From Betaproteobacteria bacterium RIFCSPLOWO2_12_FULL_68_20 (GTDB lineage Bacteria; Pseudomonadota; Gammaproteobacteria; Burkholderiales; SG8-39): a DNA stretch of 44,142 nucleotides. The stretch lies in contig MERQ01000087.1 in assembly GCA_001770655.1 (NCBI GenBank), positions 1 through 44,142 on the forward strand, written 5' to 3'. Positions within the stretch are counted from its first letter, which is position 1; each line of letters begins with the position of its first letter. The notes beneath the pieces were generated by a model that saw only the letters and a program-made list of their open reading frames with translations, was not told the origin of the DNA and made no database searches. The position numbers were made by a program, and so were the translations under genes. Of the stretch, positions 29,690 to 39,009 are shown one piece after another.

Positions 29690-30622
29690 ATGAATGACTT
29701 AAGCAAGGTCCGGGCGACCTGGCTCGAAGTCGGCGAGGAAAGCGCCGCGCAGCGCATCGACAATTTCCTGTTGCGCCGGCTGAAAGGCGTTCCGAAAAGC
29801 CACGTCTACCGCGTGCTTCGCAGCGGCGAGGTGCGCGTGAACAGCGGCAGGGTGAAGCCGGATTACCGCCTTCGGCCCGGCGACCGCGTGCGGGTCCCGC
29901 CGGTACGGATGGGCGCGGCCGCGCCGCGCCCGGCGCCGCGCCCGGCCGAGTTTCCGGTGATGTTCGAGGACGCGGCGCTGCTGGTGGTCGACAAGCCGGC
30001 GGGGGTCGCCGTGCACGGCGGCAGCGGCGTTGCCTACGGCGTGATCGAATCGCTGCGTGCGGCGCGCCCGCAGGCGAAGGTGCTCGAGCTCGCGCACCGC
30101 CTCGACCGCGATACCTCGGGCCTGCTCGTCATCGCGAAGAAGCGCGGCGCGTTGATCGAGCTTCACCGGATGCTGCGCGAAGGCGAGGTGGAAAAGATCT
30201 ACCTCGCTGTCGCGAAGGGACGCTGGCGCGGGGGAACGAAGGAGATTCGGGAGCCGCTGCACAAGTATCTCACCGCCACGGGCGAGCGGCGCGTGAGGGT
30301 GCGGCCCGGCGGGATGCAGGCGGCGACCCGGGTGCGCCCGGTCGAAGTCGGCGACGAGTTCAGCCTGCTCGAAGCGAGGCTCCTCACCGGACGCACGCAC
30401 CAGATCCGGGTGCACCTCGCGCACGCCGGTCACCCGGTTCTCGGCGACGACAAGTATGGCGATTTCGCGCTCAACCGCCGGCTCGCAACAGAAGGGGTGG
30501 GGCGCTCGCTCCTGCACGCGAGCCGGCTGTCGTTGGTCCATCCGACGAGCGGCGAGCGCCTGCGCCTCGAGTCGAGCCTGCCTGAGGACATGCGCGCATT
30601 CGTGCGACGGCATTTCAAATGA
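29690..30622 (+). CDS. rluC: 23S rRNA pseudouridine synthase RluC
   Basis: 310 residues. An S4 RNA-binding domain (about 20-70: QRIDNFLLRRLKGVPKSHVYRVLRSGEVRVNSGRVK) precedes the RluA-type catalytic domain with the signature AHRLDRDTSGLLVIAKK, which holds the catalytic aspartate, and LLTGRTHQIRVHLAHAGHPVLGDDKYG. RluC modifies uridines 955, 2504 and 2580 of E. coli 23S rRNA. Position divergent from rne matches E. coli. The frame is open well upstream but the ATG at 29690 starts the homologous part. Its stop overlaps the HAD gene (ATGA). Confidence 0.94.
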   Translation: MNDLSKVRATWLEVGEESAAQRIDNFLLRRLKGVPKSHVYRVLRSGEVRVNSGRVKPDYRLRPGDRVRVPPVRMGAAAPRPAPRPAEFPVMFEDAALLVVDKPAGVAVHGGSGVAYGVIESLRAARPQAKVLELAHRLDRDTSGLLVIAKKRGALIELHRMLREGEVEKIYLAVAKGRWRGGTKEIREPLHKYLTATGERRVRVRPGGMQAATRVRPVEVGDEFSLLEARLLTGRTHQIRVHLAHAGHPVLGDDKYGDFALNRRLATEGVGRSLLHASRLSLVHPTSGERLRLESSLPEDMRAFVRRHFK

Positions 30623-31269
30623 GCTATTCGCTGATCGTGTTCGACTGGGACGGCACGCTGATCGACTCGGCGGGCACCATCGTCGAGTGCATCCGCGAGG
30701 CAAGCCGCGGCATGGGGCTGGAGGTGCCGGAGCGCGAGCGCGCGAGCCACGTGATCGGCCTCGGCCTGCACGATTCGCTGCGCATCGCCGTCCCGGCGCT
30801 GCCTCAGGAACGCTACGTGGAGTTCGTCGAGCTGTACCGCAGGCACTTTCGCGCGCGCGAAGACGGGATGCAGCTCTTTCCCGGCATTCGCCAGCTGCTC
30901 GAGGCGCTGGCGAGTCGCGGACGCCTGCTCGCGGTCGCCACCGGCAAGAGCCGGCGCGGACTCGAGCGGGCGCTCGAGGCGAGCGGCCTCAAGGACCGCT
31001 TCACCGCGACGCGCTGCGCCGACGAGACGAATCCGAAGCCCCACCCCGCGATGCTGCTGGAGCTGATGCGCGAGCTCGACGTCGCCCCCGAGCGCTCGCT
31101 GATGGTCGGCGACACTTCGCACGACCTCGAAATGGCGAAAGGGGCCGGGGTGGACGCGCTGGCGGTCAGCTACGGCGCCCATCCGGAGCCTGCGCTGCGC
31201 GCGCTCGGTCCGCGCGAATGCGTCGCGAGCGTCGAAGCGCTGCGCGCATGGCTGGAAGCGAACGCCTGA
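30619..31269 (+). CDS. HAD-superfamily hydrolase (phosphoglycolate phosphatase-like)
   Basis: 216 residues. HAD motif I FDWDGTLIDS (residues 8-17), motif II ATGKSRRGL with Thr, lysine motif KPHPAMLLEL, motif IV MVGDTSHDLEMAKGAG. The helical cap places it with Gph/YfnB-type phosphatases of small sugar or glycolate phosphates. It overlaps rluC by 4 and the Rieske gene by 22 bases, so the genes are tightly coupled. Substrate unassigned. Confidence 0.92.
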   Translation: MSYSLIVFDWDGTLIDSAGTIVECIREASRGMGLEVPERERASHVIGLGLHDSLRIAVPALPQERYVEFVELYRRHFRAREDGMQLFPGIRQLLEALASRGRLLAVATGKSRRGLERALEASGLKDRFTATRCADETNPKPHPAMLLELMRELDVAPERSLMVGDTSHDLEMAKGAGVDALAVSYGAHPEPALRALGPRECVASVEALRAWLEANA

Positions 31270-31607
31270 TCTGCGCCTCGGAGGCGCTCGTCGACTCCGG
31301 GCGCGGCGTGCGCTTCGAGGTCGAGTATTTCGGCGAGGCGGCGCCCGCGTTCGTGGTGCGGCACGGCGGCCGCGCGCACGGCTATCTCAACCGCTGCGCG
31401 CACATGGCATTGCAGCTCGACTGGCGCGATGGCGAATTCTTTGCTGCCGAAGGACGCGATTTGATATGCTCGACGCACGGCGCCGTCTACGATGCGGCGA
31501 GCGGGCAATGCCTTGGCGGGCCGTGCAACCGCATCCCGCTGGTGAAGCTCAGGATCGAGGAACGCGACGGCATGGTCTATTTCACGGGGTTCGCCGATGA
31601 ACGATGA
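31248..31607 (+). CDS. Small Rieske [2Fe-2S] ferredoxin-like protein
   Basis: 119 residues, a single Rieske domain with cluster ligands Cys50-x-His52 (CAHM) and Cys74-x2-His77 (CSTH). No catalytic domain. The ATG at 31248 lies inside the end of the HAD gene; the 3' end overlaps sppA by 11 bases. The conserved betaproteobacterial position between HAD and SppA genes suggests a constant role, but its redox partner is unknown. Confidence 0.9.
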   Translation: MAGSERLICASEALVDSGRGVRFEVEYFGEAAPAFVVRHGGRAHGYLNRCAHMALQLDWRDGEFFAAEGRDLICSTHGAVYDAASGQCLGGPCNRIPLVKLRIEERDGMVYFTGFADER

Positions 31608-32544
31608 AACCAATACGCCGTGGGAACGCGAGCTGGTGACGAAGCTCGCCACCGCGGCGCTCAAGGAGCAGCGGCGCGCGCGCCTGTGGGGCATCTTCTT
31701 CAAGCTGCTCACCTTCGCGTACATCTCGATCTTCCTGGTCATGGCGGTGGACTGGAAGGGGCGCGCCGAGGCGGTGGGTAAGAAGCACACTGCGATGGTC
31801 GAAGTGAGCGGGCTGATCGCGCCGGGCACCGACGCGAGCGCAGAGAAAGTCACCGCGGCGCTGCAGGCGGCGTTCAAGGACAAGAACACGCAGGGCGTGG
31901 TGCTGCGCGTCAACTCGCCCGGCGGCAGCCCGGTGCAGGCCCAGACGATCTACGAGGAGATGCGGCGGCTGCGCAAGACCAACCCCCGGATTCCGCTCTA
32001 CGCGGTGGTCGAGGACGTGTGCGCCTCGGGCTGCTACTACATTGCGGTCGGCGCCGACCGCATCTACGTAGCCAGGTCGAGCATCGTCGGCTCGATCGGC
32101 GTGCTCATGAACGGCTTCGGCTTCACCGGGCTGATGGAAAAGCTGGGCGTGGAGCGGCGGCTGCTCACCTCCGGCGACAACAAGGCGATGCTCGACCCGT
32201 TCTCTCCGCTCGAGGAGCGCCACAAGGATTATGCGCAGCAGCTGATGAACGACATCCATCAGCAGTTCATCGGGGTGGTGCGCGAAGGCCGCGGCAAGCG
32301 GCTCAAGGAGGCGCCCGAGATCTTCTCCGGCCTGATCTGGACCGGGCAGAAGAGCATCGAGCTCGGGCTCGCCGACGCTTTCGGCAGCCTGGAGTACGTC
32401 GCCCGCGAGGTGATCAAGGCCGAGGACATCGTGAACTACAGCGAGAAGGAAAGCATCGCCGAGAAGCTCGCGAAGCGCTTCGGCTCCGGCGCGGCGAGCG
32501 CGCTCACGGAACTCATGCTGCGCAGCGCGCCGGCGCTGCGCTGA
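31597..32544 (+). CDS. sppA: Signal peptide peptidase SppA-type serine protease (S49)
   Basis: 315 residues, the short form. An N-terminal transmembrane segment (about 29-50, FKLLTFAYISIFLVMAV) anchors a periplasmic protease domain with LRVNSPGGSPVQAQ, the nucleophile Ser144 in CASGCYYIAVGADRI, VGSIGVLM and catalytic Lys196 in SGDNKAMLDPFSP. SppA degrades leftover signal peptides in the inner membrane. Overlaps the Rieske gene, so it belongs to the rluC operon. Confidence 0.93.
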   Translation: MNDETNTPWERELVTKLATAALKEQRRARLWGIFFKLLTFAYISIFLVMAVDWKGRAEAVGKKHTAMVEVSGLIAPGTDASAEKVTAALQAAFKDKNTQGVVLRVNSPGGSPVQAQTIYEEMRRLRKTNPRIPLYAVVEDVCASGCYYIAVGADRIYVARSSIVGSIGVLMNGFGFTGLMEKLGVERRLLTSGDNKAMLDPFSPLEERHKDYAQQLMNDIHQQFIGVVREGRGKRLKEAPEIFSGLIWTGQKSIELGLADAFGSLEYVAREVIKAEDIVNYSEKESIAEKLAKRFGSGAASALTELMLRSAPALR

Positions 32545-32564
32545 GCGGCGGGGGCTGGGCGACG

Positions 32565-33251
32565 GTGCGCCGGCTCGAGCTGACACGCGAGAACATTCTC
32601 AACGGCACGCTGCATGCCTCCGCGCGGGCGGTGCTCGGCGCGCAAGCGCGTTTCATGACGCCCGACGAGCGCGGGCGACAGATCGACGAGATGCTCGAGC
32701 GCGGACCGCGCCTGGGCCGCGTCTGGGTCTTCGGATACGGTTCTCTCATGTGGAACCCGGCGTTCCATTTCGCCGAGCGGCGGACGGCGCGCGTCCACGG
32801 TTATCACCGGCGCTTCTGCCTGTGGTCGCACGCCGGGCGCGGCAGCCTGGAGCGGCCGGGAATGATGCTGGCGCTCGAGCGCGGCGGCAGCTGCGTCGGC
32901 GTCGCCTACCGGATCGCGCGCGGTGCGGTGCGCACCGAGCTCGACGTCATCTGGCGCCGGGAGATGCTGACCATGGCCTACCGGCCGGTATGGGTGCGCG
33001 CCCTGACCGAGAGTGGGGAGGAGCCGGCGATCGCCTTCGCCGTCAACCGCGGGCACGAGCGCTACGTGCGCGGGCTGAAGGAGCGCGCCGCGATCCGCTA
33101 CATCGCGACCGGCGGCGGGCACCTGGGTCCCTGCCGCGAATACCTGTTCGAGACCGCGGCGCATCTGCGCGAGCTGGGAATCCGCGACCGGCGGCTCGAA
33201 TCGCTGGCCGACAGGGTGCGGCGGCTTGCCGGGGAAGCCGGGCGGCGCTAG
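32565..33251 (+). CDS. ChaC-like gamma-glutamylcyclotransferase
   Basis: 228 residues. The GGCT fold signature VWVFGYGSLMWNPAFHF occurs near residue 50, followed by RRFCLWSHAGRGSLERPGMMLALERGGSCVGVAYRI and IRYIATGGGHLGPCREYL, as in glutathione-specific ChaC enzymes that release 5-oxoproline from glutathione. Start is a GTG at 32565 after a GGCGGGGGC run; the open frame before it is a shadow of sppA. Its TAG stop shares the CTAG palindrome with the stop of the convergent methyltransferase gene. Confidence 0.9.
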   Translation: MRRLELTRENILNGTLHASARAVLGAQARFMTPDERGRQIDEMLERGPRLGRVWVFGYGSLMWNPAFHFAERRTARVHGYHRRFCLWSHAGRGSLERPGMMLALERGGSCVGVAYRIARGAVRTELDVIWRREMLTMAYRPVWVRALTESGEEPAIAFAVNRGHERYVRGLKERAAIRYIATGGGHLGPCREYLFETAAHLRELGIRDRRLESLADRVRRLAGEAGRR

Positions 33252-33937
33252 GCGGCGCAGAGCAGAAACACCGCAGGGCGGCGCCCGATCGAGAATCGAG
33301 CGCGGCGCCATTCGGCCACCTGCCGCGCCGCGACGCTCTCGCCCGGCAGGGTCAGGTCGATCGCGACGCACAGGCGCGTGCGCGCCGAGCAGGCCGCGAG
33401 CAGCGACGCGAGCATGGCGTCGTTGCGGTAGGGCGTCTCGATGAAGATCTCCGTTTCCTGTTCTTCGCGCGATCGCTTCTCAAGCGCGCGGATGCGCGCT
33501 TCCCTCGCGCTTTTCTCCCTCGGCAGGTAGCCGCAGAAGGCGAAGCGCTGGCCGTCGAAGCCAGAGGCCATCAGCGCGAGCGTGATCGCGCAGGGCCCGA
33601 CCAGCGGCACGACGCGGAAGCCTTCGCGGTGCGCCGCCTCGACCAGCGCGGCGCCCGGATCGGCGATCGCGGGACAGCCGGCTTCGGAGAGCAGCCCCAG
33701 CGAGCGCCCTTCGCGCAACGGCACAATCAACGAGTGGACGTCTTTCCCGATCTCCGTGGTGCGAATTTCCCGGATCGGGCACGGCATTCCAATGGCACCG
33801 AGAAATCCGCGCGCGCTCTTCGCGTTCTCGACCGCGAAATCGCGCAGCGAGCGCACGATGTCGAGCGCCGGCGCGGGCAGCGCCTCGGCGGGCGCGCCTC
33901 CGAGCGGCGTCGGGATGGCGTAAAGCGCGACCTTCAT
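33248..33937 (-). CDS. RsmI-like SAM-dependent methyltransferase
   Basis: 229 residues of the tetrapyrrole methylase superfamily. Seen: LYAIPTPLGG at the N-terminus, LLSEAGCPAIADPGAALVEAAHREGFRVVPLVGPCAITLALMASGFDGQRFAFCGYLPRE (the SAM-site and signature of 16S rRNA cytidine-1402 ribose methylase RsmI) and EIFIETPYRN. It is shorter than canonical RsmI (~280) and lacks its C-terminal part, so it is likely the RsmI paralogue commonly found next to maf in betaproteobacteria. The ATG overlaps the maf stop. Confidence 0.85.
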   Translation of the reverse strand: MKVALYAIPTPLGGAPAEALPAPALDIVRSLRDFAVENAKSARGFLGAIGMPCPIREIRTTEIGKDVHSLIVPLREGRSLGLLSEAGCPAIADPGAALVEAAHREGFRVVPLVGPCAITLALMASGFDGQRFAFCGYLPREKSAREARIRALEKRSREEQETEIFIETPYRNDAMLASLLAACSARTRLCVAIDLTLPGESVAARQVAEWRRARFSIGRRPAVFLLCAA

Positions 33938-34527
33938 CGACCGAGCACCGGCAGGCCGGCGCGTCCCAGCAGCTCGGTGAGCGCGATCAGCGGCAGCCCG
34001 ACGAGCGAAGTCGGATCCTCGGTCTCGATCCGCTCGATGAGCGCGATGCCCAATCCCTCGGACTTGGCGCTCGCGGCGCAGTCGTACGGCTGCTCGCGTC
34101 TGAGGTAGAGCTCGATCGTCCGGTCGTCGAACGTCCGAAACGCGACCCGGCATGGCACGACCCGGGTTTGCGCCGCCCCGCTGCGCGCATCGAGCACCGC
34201 GACCGCCGTGAAAAAGTCCGCTGCGCGCCCGCTCAAGCTGCGCAGCTGCTCGACGGCGCGGTCGTGAGCGCCGGGCTTTCCGAGCCGCTCGCCGTCGCGC
34301 GTCGCCACCTGGTCCGAGCCGATGATCAGCGCGTCCGGAAAGCGCGGCGCGACCGCGCGCGCCTTGGCCACGCAGAGCCGCAGCGCTGTGTAGCGCGCCG
34401 CTTCGCCGGCGAGCGGCGATTCGTCGCAATCGGGAACGGCGCATTCGAACGCCAGGCCGAGCCGCGCGAGCAGCTCGCGACGGTAGCTGGACGCGGAAGC
34501 GAGCACGAGCCGCCGAGCTTGAGCCAT
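33934..34527 (-). CDS. maf: Maf-family nucleoside triphosphate pyrophosphatase
   Basis: 197 residues. Begins LVLASASSYRRELLARLGLAFE, then CDESPLAGE, IIGSDQVATRDGERLGKPG and the C-terminal KSEGLGIALIERIETEDPTSLVGLPLIAL. Maf/YceF enzymes hydrolyse non-canonical or m7G nucleotides as house-cleaning. Divergent from yceD with a 47-base gap; coupled to the methyltransferase downstream. Confidence 0.94.
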   Translation of the reverse strand: MAQARRLVLASASSYRRELLARLGLAFECAVPDCDESPLAGEAARYTALRLCVAKARAVAPRFPDALIIGSDQVATRDGERLGKPGAHDRAVEQLRSLSGRAADFFTAVAVLDARSGAAQTRVVPCRVAFRTFDDRTIELYLRREQPYDCAASAKSEGLGIALIERIETEDPTSLVGLPLIALTELLGRAGLPVLGR

Positions 34528-34536
34528 GACTTTGTT

Positions 34537-34565
34537 TTGAAGAGGTTTTTCGACGATGGTATCAT
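34537..34565 (+). promoter_or_regulatory. Sigma70-type promoter for yceD-rpmF-fab
   Basis: TTGAAG (34537-34542) and TATCAT (34560-34565) are 17 bases apart. Transcription would start near 34572, only about 3 bases before the yceD ATG at 34575, so the message would be leaderless or nearly so. Confidence 0.5.
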
Positions 34566-34574
34566 TCGCCCTTC

Positions 34575-35069
34575 ATGTCGCACCAGCCGGTGATCGACGG
34601 TCTCGAACTGGCGGCATCCGGCGCGGCGTTGCGGGGAACGTTTCCGCTCGATGGTTTTGCCCGCCTGCGCGGCACGCTTGCCTCCGACGCGGGGGAAGTC
34701 GCGTATGTCGTGCAGGGCCTGCGCGACGAGCGCGGACGCCCGTGCCTGCGGGCGAAAGTGCGCGGCGCGCTGCAGCTCAGGTGCCAGCGTTGCCTCGAGG
34801 CGCTCGAGCTCGACGTAGACGTGGACAAAGTGCTGGTGCTGGCGGCCAGCCAGGCGGAGATCGATGCCGAGCCGGCAGGCTCCCGCGGGCCGGACCGGGT
34901 GCTCGCCGGCAGGGACATGCCGGTGCGCGACCTGATCGAGGACGAGCTGATCCTCGCGATGCCGTACGCGCCGCGGCATGAACGCTGCGCGGCAGCTGCG
35001 CCGGCCTCCGCGGGCGCGAGGAGATTCCCGTTCACCGGCCTGCGCGGCCTGGTGCGCGGCAAAAACTGA
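34575..35069 (+). CDS. yceD: YceD family (DUF177) protein
   Basis: 164 residues. Contains the family's [25 protein letters not shown], with the CxxC pair, and the acidic [20 protein letters not shown]. YceD is linked to 23S rRNA accumulation in E. coli and plants and always sits before rpmF. 19 bases separate it from rpmF. Confidence 0.92.
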   Translation: MSHQPVIDGLELAASGAALRGTFPLDGFARLRGTLASDAGEVAYVVQGLRDERGRPCLRAKVRGALQLRCQRCLEALELDVDVDKVLVLAASQAEIDAEPAGSRGPDRVLAGRDMPVRDLIEDELILAMPYAPRHERCAAAAPASAGARRFPFTGLRGLVRGKN

Positions 35070-35088
35070 TTCGCAAAGGAGTCCAGAC

Positions 35089-35268
35089 ATGGCAGTGCAG
35101 CAGAGCAAGAAGTCAACATCCCGTCGCGGCATGCATCGCTCGCACGATTTCCTGACGCGGCCCGCGCTCGCGATCGAGCCGACCACCGGGGAGGTGCACT
35201 TGCGGCACCGCGTCAGCCCGACCGGCTTTTATCGCGGCAAGAAGGTCGTCAAGGACAAGACCGAGTAG
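35089..35268 (+). CDS. rpmF: 50S ribosomal protein L32
   Basis: 59 residues: [21 protein letters not shown], then [18 protein letters not shown]. This is the zinc-free form, without the four cysteines. AAAGGAG lies 9 bases before the ATG. Standard partner of yceD and plsX. Confidence 0.96.
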   Translation: MAVQQSKKSTSRRGMHRSHDFLTRPALAIEPTTGEVHLRHRVSPTGFYRGKKVVKDKTE

Positions 35269-35312
35269 CCTCCGCGGCGGCGCGGCCGGCCGATGCGGCT
35301 GCGTCCCGTCCA

Positions 35313-36356
35313 ATGAACATCACCGTAGCCGTCGATTGCATGGGGGGCGATCACGGCCCCCGCGTCACGGTCCCGGCCGCGCTGGAGTTCCAGGGCCGGC
35401 ACCAGGGGGTTGACGTGGTGCTGGTCGGGGTGCGCGACGCGATCGAGGCCGAGCTCGGGAAGCTGCGCGCCGCGCCGGGCGCGCGGCTTCGCGTTCACCC
35501 CGCGAGCGAGGTGGTGGCGATGGACGAGCCTCCGGTGCAGGCGCTGCGCTACAAGAAGAATTCATCGATGCGCGTCGCCGTGAACCTGGTGAAGGCCGGG
35601 GAAGCGCACGCCTGCGTGAGCGCGGGCAACACCGGCGCGCTGATGGCGATCTCGCGCTTCGTGCTGAAGACGCTGCCCGGCATCGACCGGCCCGCGATCG
35701 CCACCCTGCTGCCCAACATGGCGGGCGGGTTCACTTACGTCCTGGACCTCGGGGCGAACGTCGACTGCACGCCCGAGCAGCTGATGCAGTTCGGCGTCAT
35801 GGGCGCGATGCTGGTTGCGGCGCTCGAGCACAGGGAGCGCCCCTCGGTCGGGCTGCTCAACATCGGCGTCGAGGACATCAAGGGCAACGACACCGTCAAG
35901 CAGGCCGCGGAGCTGCTGCGCGCAAGCGGCCTCAATTTCGCCGGCAATGTCGAGGGCGACGACATCTACAAGGGCACGACCGACGTGGTCGTCTGCGACG
36001 GTTTCGTCGGCAACGTGCTCCTCAAGGCCTCGGAGGGGGTCATCACGATGATGGTGGGATTCCTGCGCCAGGAATTCACTCGCAATCCGTGGCGCATGCT
36101 CGTCGCCTGGCTGGCATCCCCGGTGCGCACGGCGCTGCGCGCGCGCATGGACCCGGGCCGCTACAACGGCGCTAGCCTGCTCGGGCTGCGCGGCATCGTC
36201 ATCAAGAGCCACGGATCGGCCGACGCGTTTGCGTTCGGCCGGGCGCTCGAGCGCGCGCTCGAGGAGGTCAGCAACGACGTGCCGCAGCGCATCGCCCGGC
36301 GCATGGCCGAGCTGCAGCCGCGCGCTGCGCTCGCGGTCCGCGCGGCGCACCTATGA
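35313..36356 (+). CDS. plsX: Phosphate acyltransferase PlsX
   Basis: 347 residues. Makes acyl-phosphate from acyl-ACP for phospholipid synthesis. Visible: [11 protein letters not shown] at the start, [53 protein letters not shown] and [17 protein letters not shown], all diagnostic. Stop overlaps the fabH ATG (ATGA). 44 bases after rpmF. Confidence 0.97.
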   Translation: MNITVAVDCMGGDHGPRVTVPAALEFQGRHQGVDVVLVGVRDAIEAELGKLRAAPGARLRVHPASEVVAMDEPPVQALRYKKNSSMRVAVNLVKAGEAHACVSAGNTGALMAISRFVLKTLPGIDRPAIATLLPNMAGGFTYVLDLGANVDCTPEQLMQFGVMGAMLVAALEHRERPSVGLLNIGVEDIKGNDTVKQAAELLRASGLNFAGNVEGDDIYKGTTDVVVCDGFVGNVLLKASEGVITMMVGFLRQEFTRNPWRMLVAWLASPVRTALRARMDPGRYNGASLLGLRGIVIKSHGSADAFAFGRALERALEEVSNDVPQRIARRMAELQPRAALAVRAAHL

Positions 36357-37312
36357 CGTTTTCGAGGATCGCAGGCACCGGCGGCTATCTGCCGCCGCGG
36401 GTCGTCTCCAACGACTGGTTCGCGGCGCGCCTGGACACGAGCGACGCCTGGATCCGCAGCCGCACCGGCATCGTGACGCGGCATTTTGCCGACGAGTCGC
36501 AGACCTCGAGCGATCTGGCGCTCGAGGCGAGCCGCCGCGCGCTCGAGTCGGCCGGCGTGGCCGCGAGCGAGGTCGACCTGATCGTGCTGGCGACCTCGAC
36601 GCCCGATTACGTTTTCCCGAGCGCCGCGTGCCTGCTGCAGGCGAAGCTCGGGATCAAGGGCTGCCCGGCGTTCGACGTGCAGGCGGTGTGCAGCGGTTTC
36701 ATCTACGCGCTCGCCGCGGCCGACGGCTTCATCAAGAGCGGAACGGCGCGCCGCGCGCTGGTGGTCGGCGCGGAGGTGTTCTCGCGCCTCCTGGACTGGA
36801 AGGACCGCGGCACCTGCGTGCTGTTCGGCGACGGCGCGGGAGCGGTGCTGCTCGCCGCCGACTCGAAGCCCGGCATTCACGCGAGCGTGCTGCACGCCGA
36901 CGGCAGCTACGCCGGGCTGCTTTCGGTGCCCGGCAACGTGTCGAACGGCCGCATCGTCGGCTCGCCGTACTTGCAGATGAACGGCCAGGGCGTGTTCAAG
37001 TTCGCGGTGAAGGCGCTCGAAGAGGTCGCGCGCGAGACCGTGGCGGCCGCGGACATGGCCATCGCGGACGTGGACTGGCTGGTGCCGCACCAGGCGAACG
37101 TGCGCATCCTGGACGCGGCCGCGCGCAGGCTGGGGCTGCCGGCGGAAAAGCTGGCAATCACCGTCGATCACCATGGCAACACTTCCGCGGCCTCGGTGCC
37201 GCTCGCGCTCGACGAGTTCGTGCGCGCCGGGAAGATCCGCGCCGGCCACCACGTCCTGATGCAGGGCGTCGGCGGCGGATTCACCTGGGGCGCGACGCTC
37301 GCGACGATGTGA
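36353..37312 (+). CDS. fabH: 3-oxoacyl-ACP synthase III
   Basis: 319 residues. Starts fatty acid synthesis by condensing acetyl-CoA with malonyl-ACP. Catalytic triad Cys113 (VQAVCSGF), His246 (VPHQAN) and Asn276 ([10 protein letters not shown]), with the C-terminal GVGGGFTWG loop. Standard length and operon position. Confidence 0.97.
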   Translation: MTFSRIAGTGGYLPPRVVSNDWFAARLDTSDAWIRSRTGIVTRHFADESQTSSDLALEASRRALESAGVAASEVDLIVLATSTPDYVFPSAACLLQAKLGIKGCPAFDVQAVCSGFIYALAAADGFIKSGTARRALVVGAEVFSRLLDWKDRGTCVLFGDGAGAVLLAADSKPGIHASVLHADGSYAGLLSVPGNVSNGRIVGSPYLQMNGQGVFKFAVKALEEVARETVAAADMAIADVDWLVPHQANVRILDAAARRLGLPAEKLAITVDHHGNTSAASVPLALDEFVRAGKIRAGHHVLMQGVGGGFTWGATLATM

Positions 37313-37314
37313 CC

Positions 37315-38250
37315 ATGAGACTCGCGATGGTGTTTCCGGGCCAGGGCTCGCAAGCGGTAGGCATGCTGGAGGGCTACGCGGGCCTTCCCGAGGTGGCGGC
37401 GGTGCGCTCGGAGGCCGAGGCGGCGCTCGGGCGCGAGTTCGGACGCATGCTCGACCAGGGACCGGCCGAATCCCTGAACCTGACCGTCAACACGCAGCCG
37501 GCGATGCTGACCGCAGGCTACGCGGCGTACCGCGCCTGGCGCGCGCTCGGCGGACCGCTGCCCGAGGTCGTCGCAGGGCACAGCCTGGGCGAGTACACCG
37601 CGCTCGTCGCGGCAGGCGCCCTTTCGTTCAGGGACGCGCTTCCGCTGGTGCTCTTTCGCGCACAGGCGATGCAGGAAGCGGTGCCGGAGGGCATGGGCGC
37701 CATGGCGGCGATACTGAACCTGGAAGACGCAGAGGTCCGCGCCGCCTGCGCCGAGGCCGCGCAAGGGGAGGTGGTGGAAGCGGTAAACTTCAACGCCCCG
37801 GGCCAGGTGGTGATCGCCGGGCACAAGGGCGCGGTCGCGCGCGCGATCGAGGCCTGCAAGACGCGCGGGGCGAGACGCGTGCTGCTTTTGCCGGTGAGCG
37901 CGCCGTTCCATTCGAGCCTGCTGCGGCCCGCGGGAGAGAGATTGCAGGCGCGTCTGGAGACGATTTCGATGTCGTCGCCGCAGATTCCGCTCGTCAACAA
38001 CGTCGACGTGAGAATCGAGACCGCGCCGGCGTCGATCAAGGATGCGCTGGTGCGGCAGGCGGCGGCGCCGGTGCGCTGGGTCGAGATCATCAGGGCGATG
38101 CTCGGATCCGGGGTCACTCACGTCGTCGAGTGCGGTCCGGGGAAGGCGCTGGCCGGGATGACGAAACGCATCAGTCCTGATGTCCGGTCTCTCGCCCTCG
38201 CCGATCGCGCCTCGCTCGAGCAGGCGCTGGCGGCGCTCGAGGGAGCGTGA
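37315..38250 (+). CDS. fabD: Malonyl-CoA:ACP transacylase
   Basis: 311 residues. Loads malonyl onto ACP. FPGQGSQAVGM near the start, nucleophile Ser90 in GHSLGEY, His199 in VSAPFHSSL, and VVECGPGKAL at the end. The ATG lies 2 bases after the fabH stop; the open frame before it is a shadow of plsX and fabH. Confidence 0.97.
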   Translation: MRLAMVFPGQGSQAVGMLEGYAGLPEVAAVRSEAEAALGREFGRMLDQGPAESLNLTVNTQPAMLTAGYAAYRAWRALGGPLPEVVAGHSLGEYTALVAAGALSFRDALPLVLFRAQAMQEAVPEGMGAMAAILNLEDAEVRAACAEAAQGEVVEAVNFNAPGQVVIAGHKGAVARAIEACKTRGARRVLLLPVSAPFHSSLLRPAGERLQARLETISMSSPQIPLVNNVDVRIETAPASIKDALVRQAAAPVRWVEIIRAMLGSGVTHVVECGPGKALAGMTKRISPDVRSLALADRASLEQALAALEGA

Positions 38251-38252
38251 GC

Positions 38253-38966
38253 ATGCTGCAAGGCAAGGTCGCTCTGGTCACCGGAGCCTCGCGCGGCATC
38301 GGACGCGCGATCGCGCTCGAGCTTGCGAAGCAGGGCGCGAACGTGGTCGGTACCGCGACGACCGGGGAGGGCGCGAGGAACGTGCCCGGAACCGGCAAGG
38401 TGCTGAACGTCCGGGATTCGGCGCAATGCGACGCGCTGATCGCGACGATACAGAAGGAGATCGGCGAGGTTCTCGTTCTGGTCAACAACGCCGGGATCAC
38501 GCGCGACAACCTGGGGCTGCGAATGAAGGACTCGGACTGGGACGAAGTCCTGGAGACCAATCTGCGCGCGGCGTTCCGGCTGTCGCGCGCGGTGATGCGA
38601 GGTATGATGAAAGCGCGCTGGGGGCGCATCGTGAACGTCAGCTCCGTGGTCGCCGCCGCCGGCAATCCGGGGCAGGCGAACTACGCCGCGGCGAAGGCGG
38701 GACTGGAAGGCATGACGCGCTCGTTCGCGCGCGAGCTCGCCAGCCGCAACATCACCGTGAACTGCGTGGCGCCCGGCTTCATCGACACTGACATGACTCG
38801 CGCCCTGCCTGAGGAGAGCCGCCAGGCGCTGCTGAAGCAGATCCCGCTCGGCCGGCTCGGGTCGCCTGAGGACATCGCGGCTGCCGTGGCGTATCTTGCG
38901 TCGCCGGCGGCCGGATACGTGACCGGCGCGGTGCTGCACGTCAACGGCGGCATGTATATGGCGTAA
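38253..38966 (+). CDS. fabG: 3-oxoacyl-ACP reductase
   Basis: 237 residues, short-chain dehydrogenase. NADPH loop TGASRGIG, catalytic Ser131, Tyr144 and Lys148 ([23 protein letters not shown]) and C-terminal [15 protein letters not shown] at 38247 overlaps the fabD stop, but the ATG at 38253 is preferred: GGGAG lies about 8 bases upstream and the protein then begins like E. coli FabG. Confidence 0.96.
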   Translation: MLQGKVALVTGASRGIGRAIALELAKQGANVVGTATTGEGARNVPGTGKVLNVRDSAQCDALIATIQKEIGEVLVLVNNAGITRDNLGLRMKDSDWDEVLETNLRAAFRLSRAVMRGMMKARWGRIVNVSSVVAAAGNPGQANYAAAKAGLEGMTRSFARELASRNITVNCVAPGFIDTDMTRALPEESRQALLKQIPLGRLGSPEDIAAAVAYLASPAAGYVTGAVLHVNGGMYMA

Positions 38967-38969
38967 AAT
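38964..38969 (+). promoter_or_regulatory. Possible -10 element for acpP
   Basis: TAAAAT overlaps the fabG stop codon, about 40 bases before acpP. A separate acpP promoter would suit its high expression, but no good -35 is seen. Confidence 0.3.
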
Positions 38970-39009
38970 AGCGCGCCTTTTTTGGCCCCGGAAAGGGAAG
39001 GAGCAGCGG

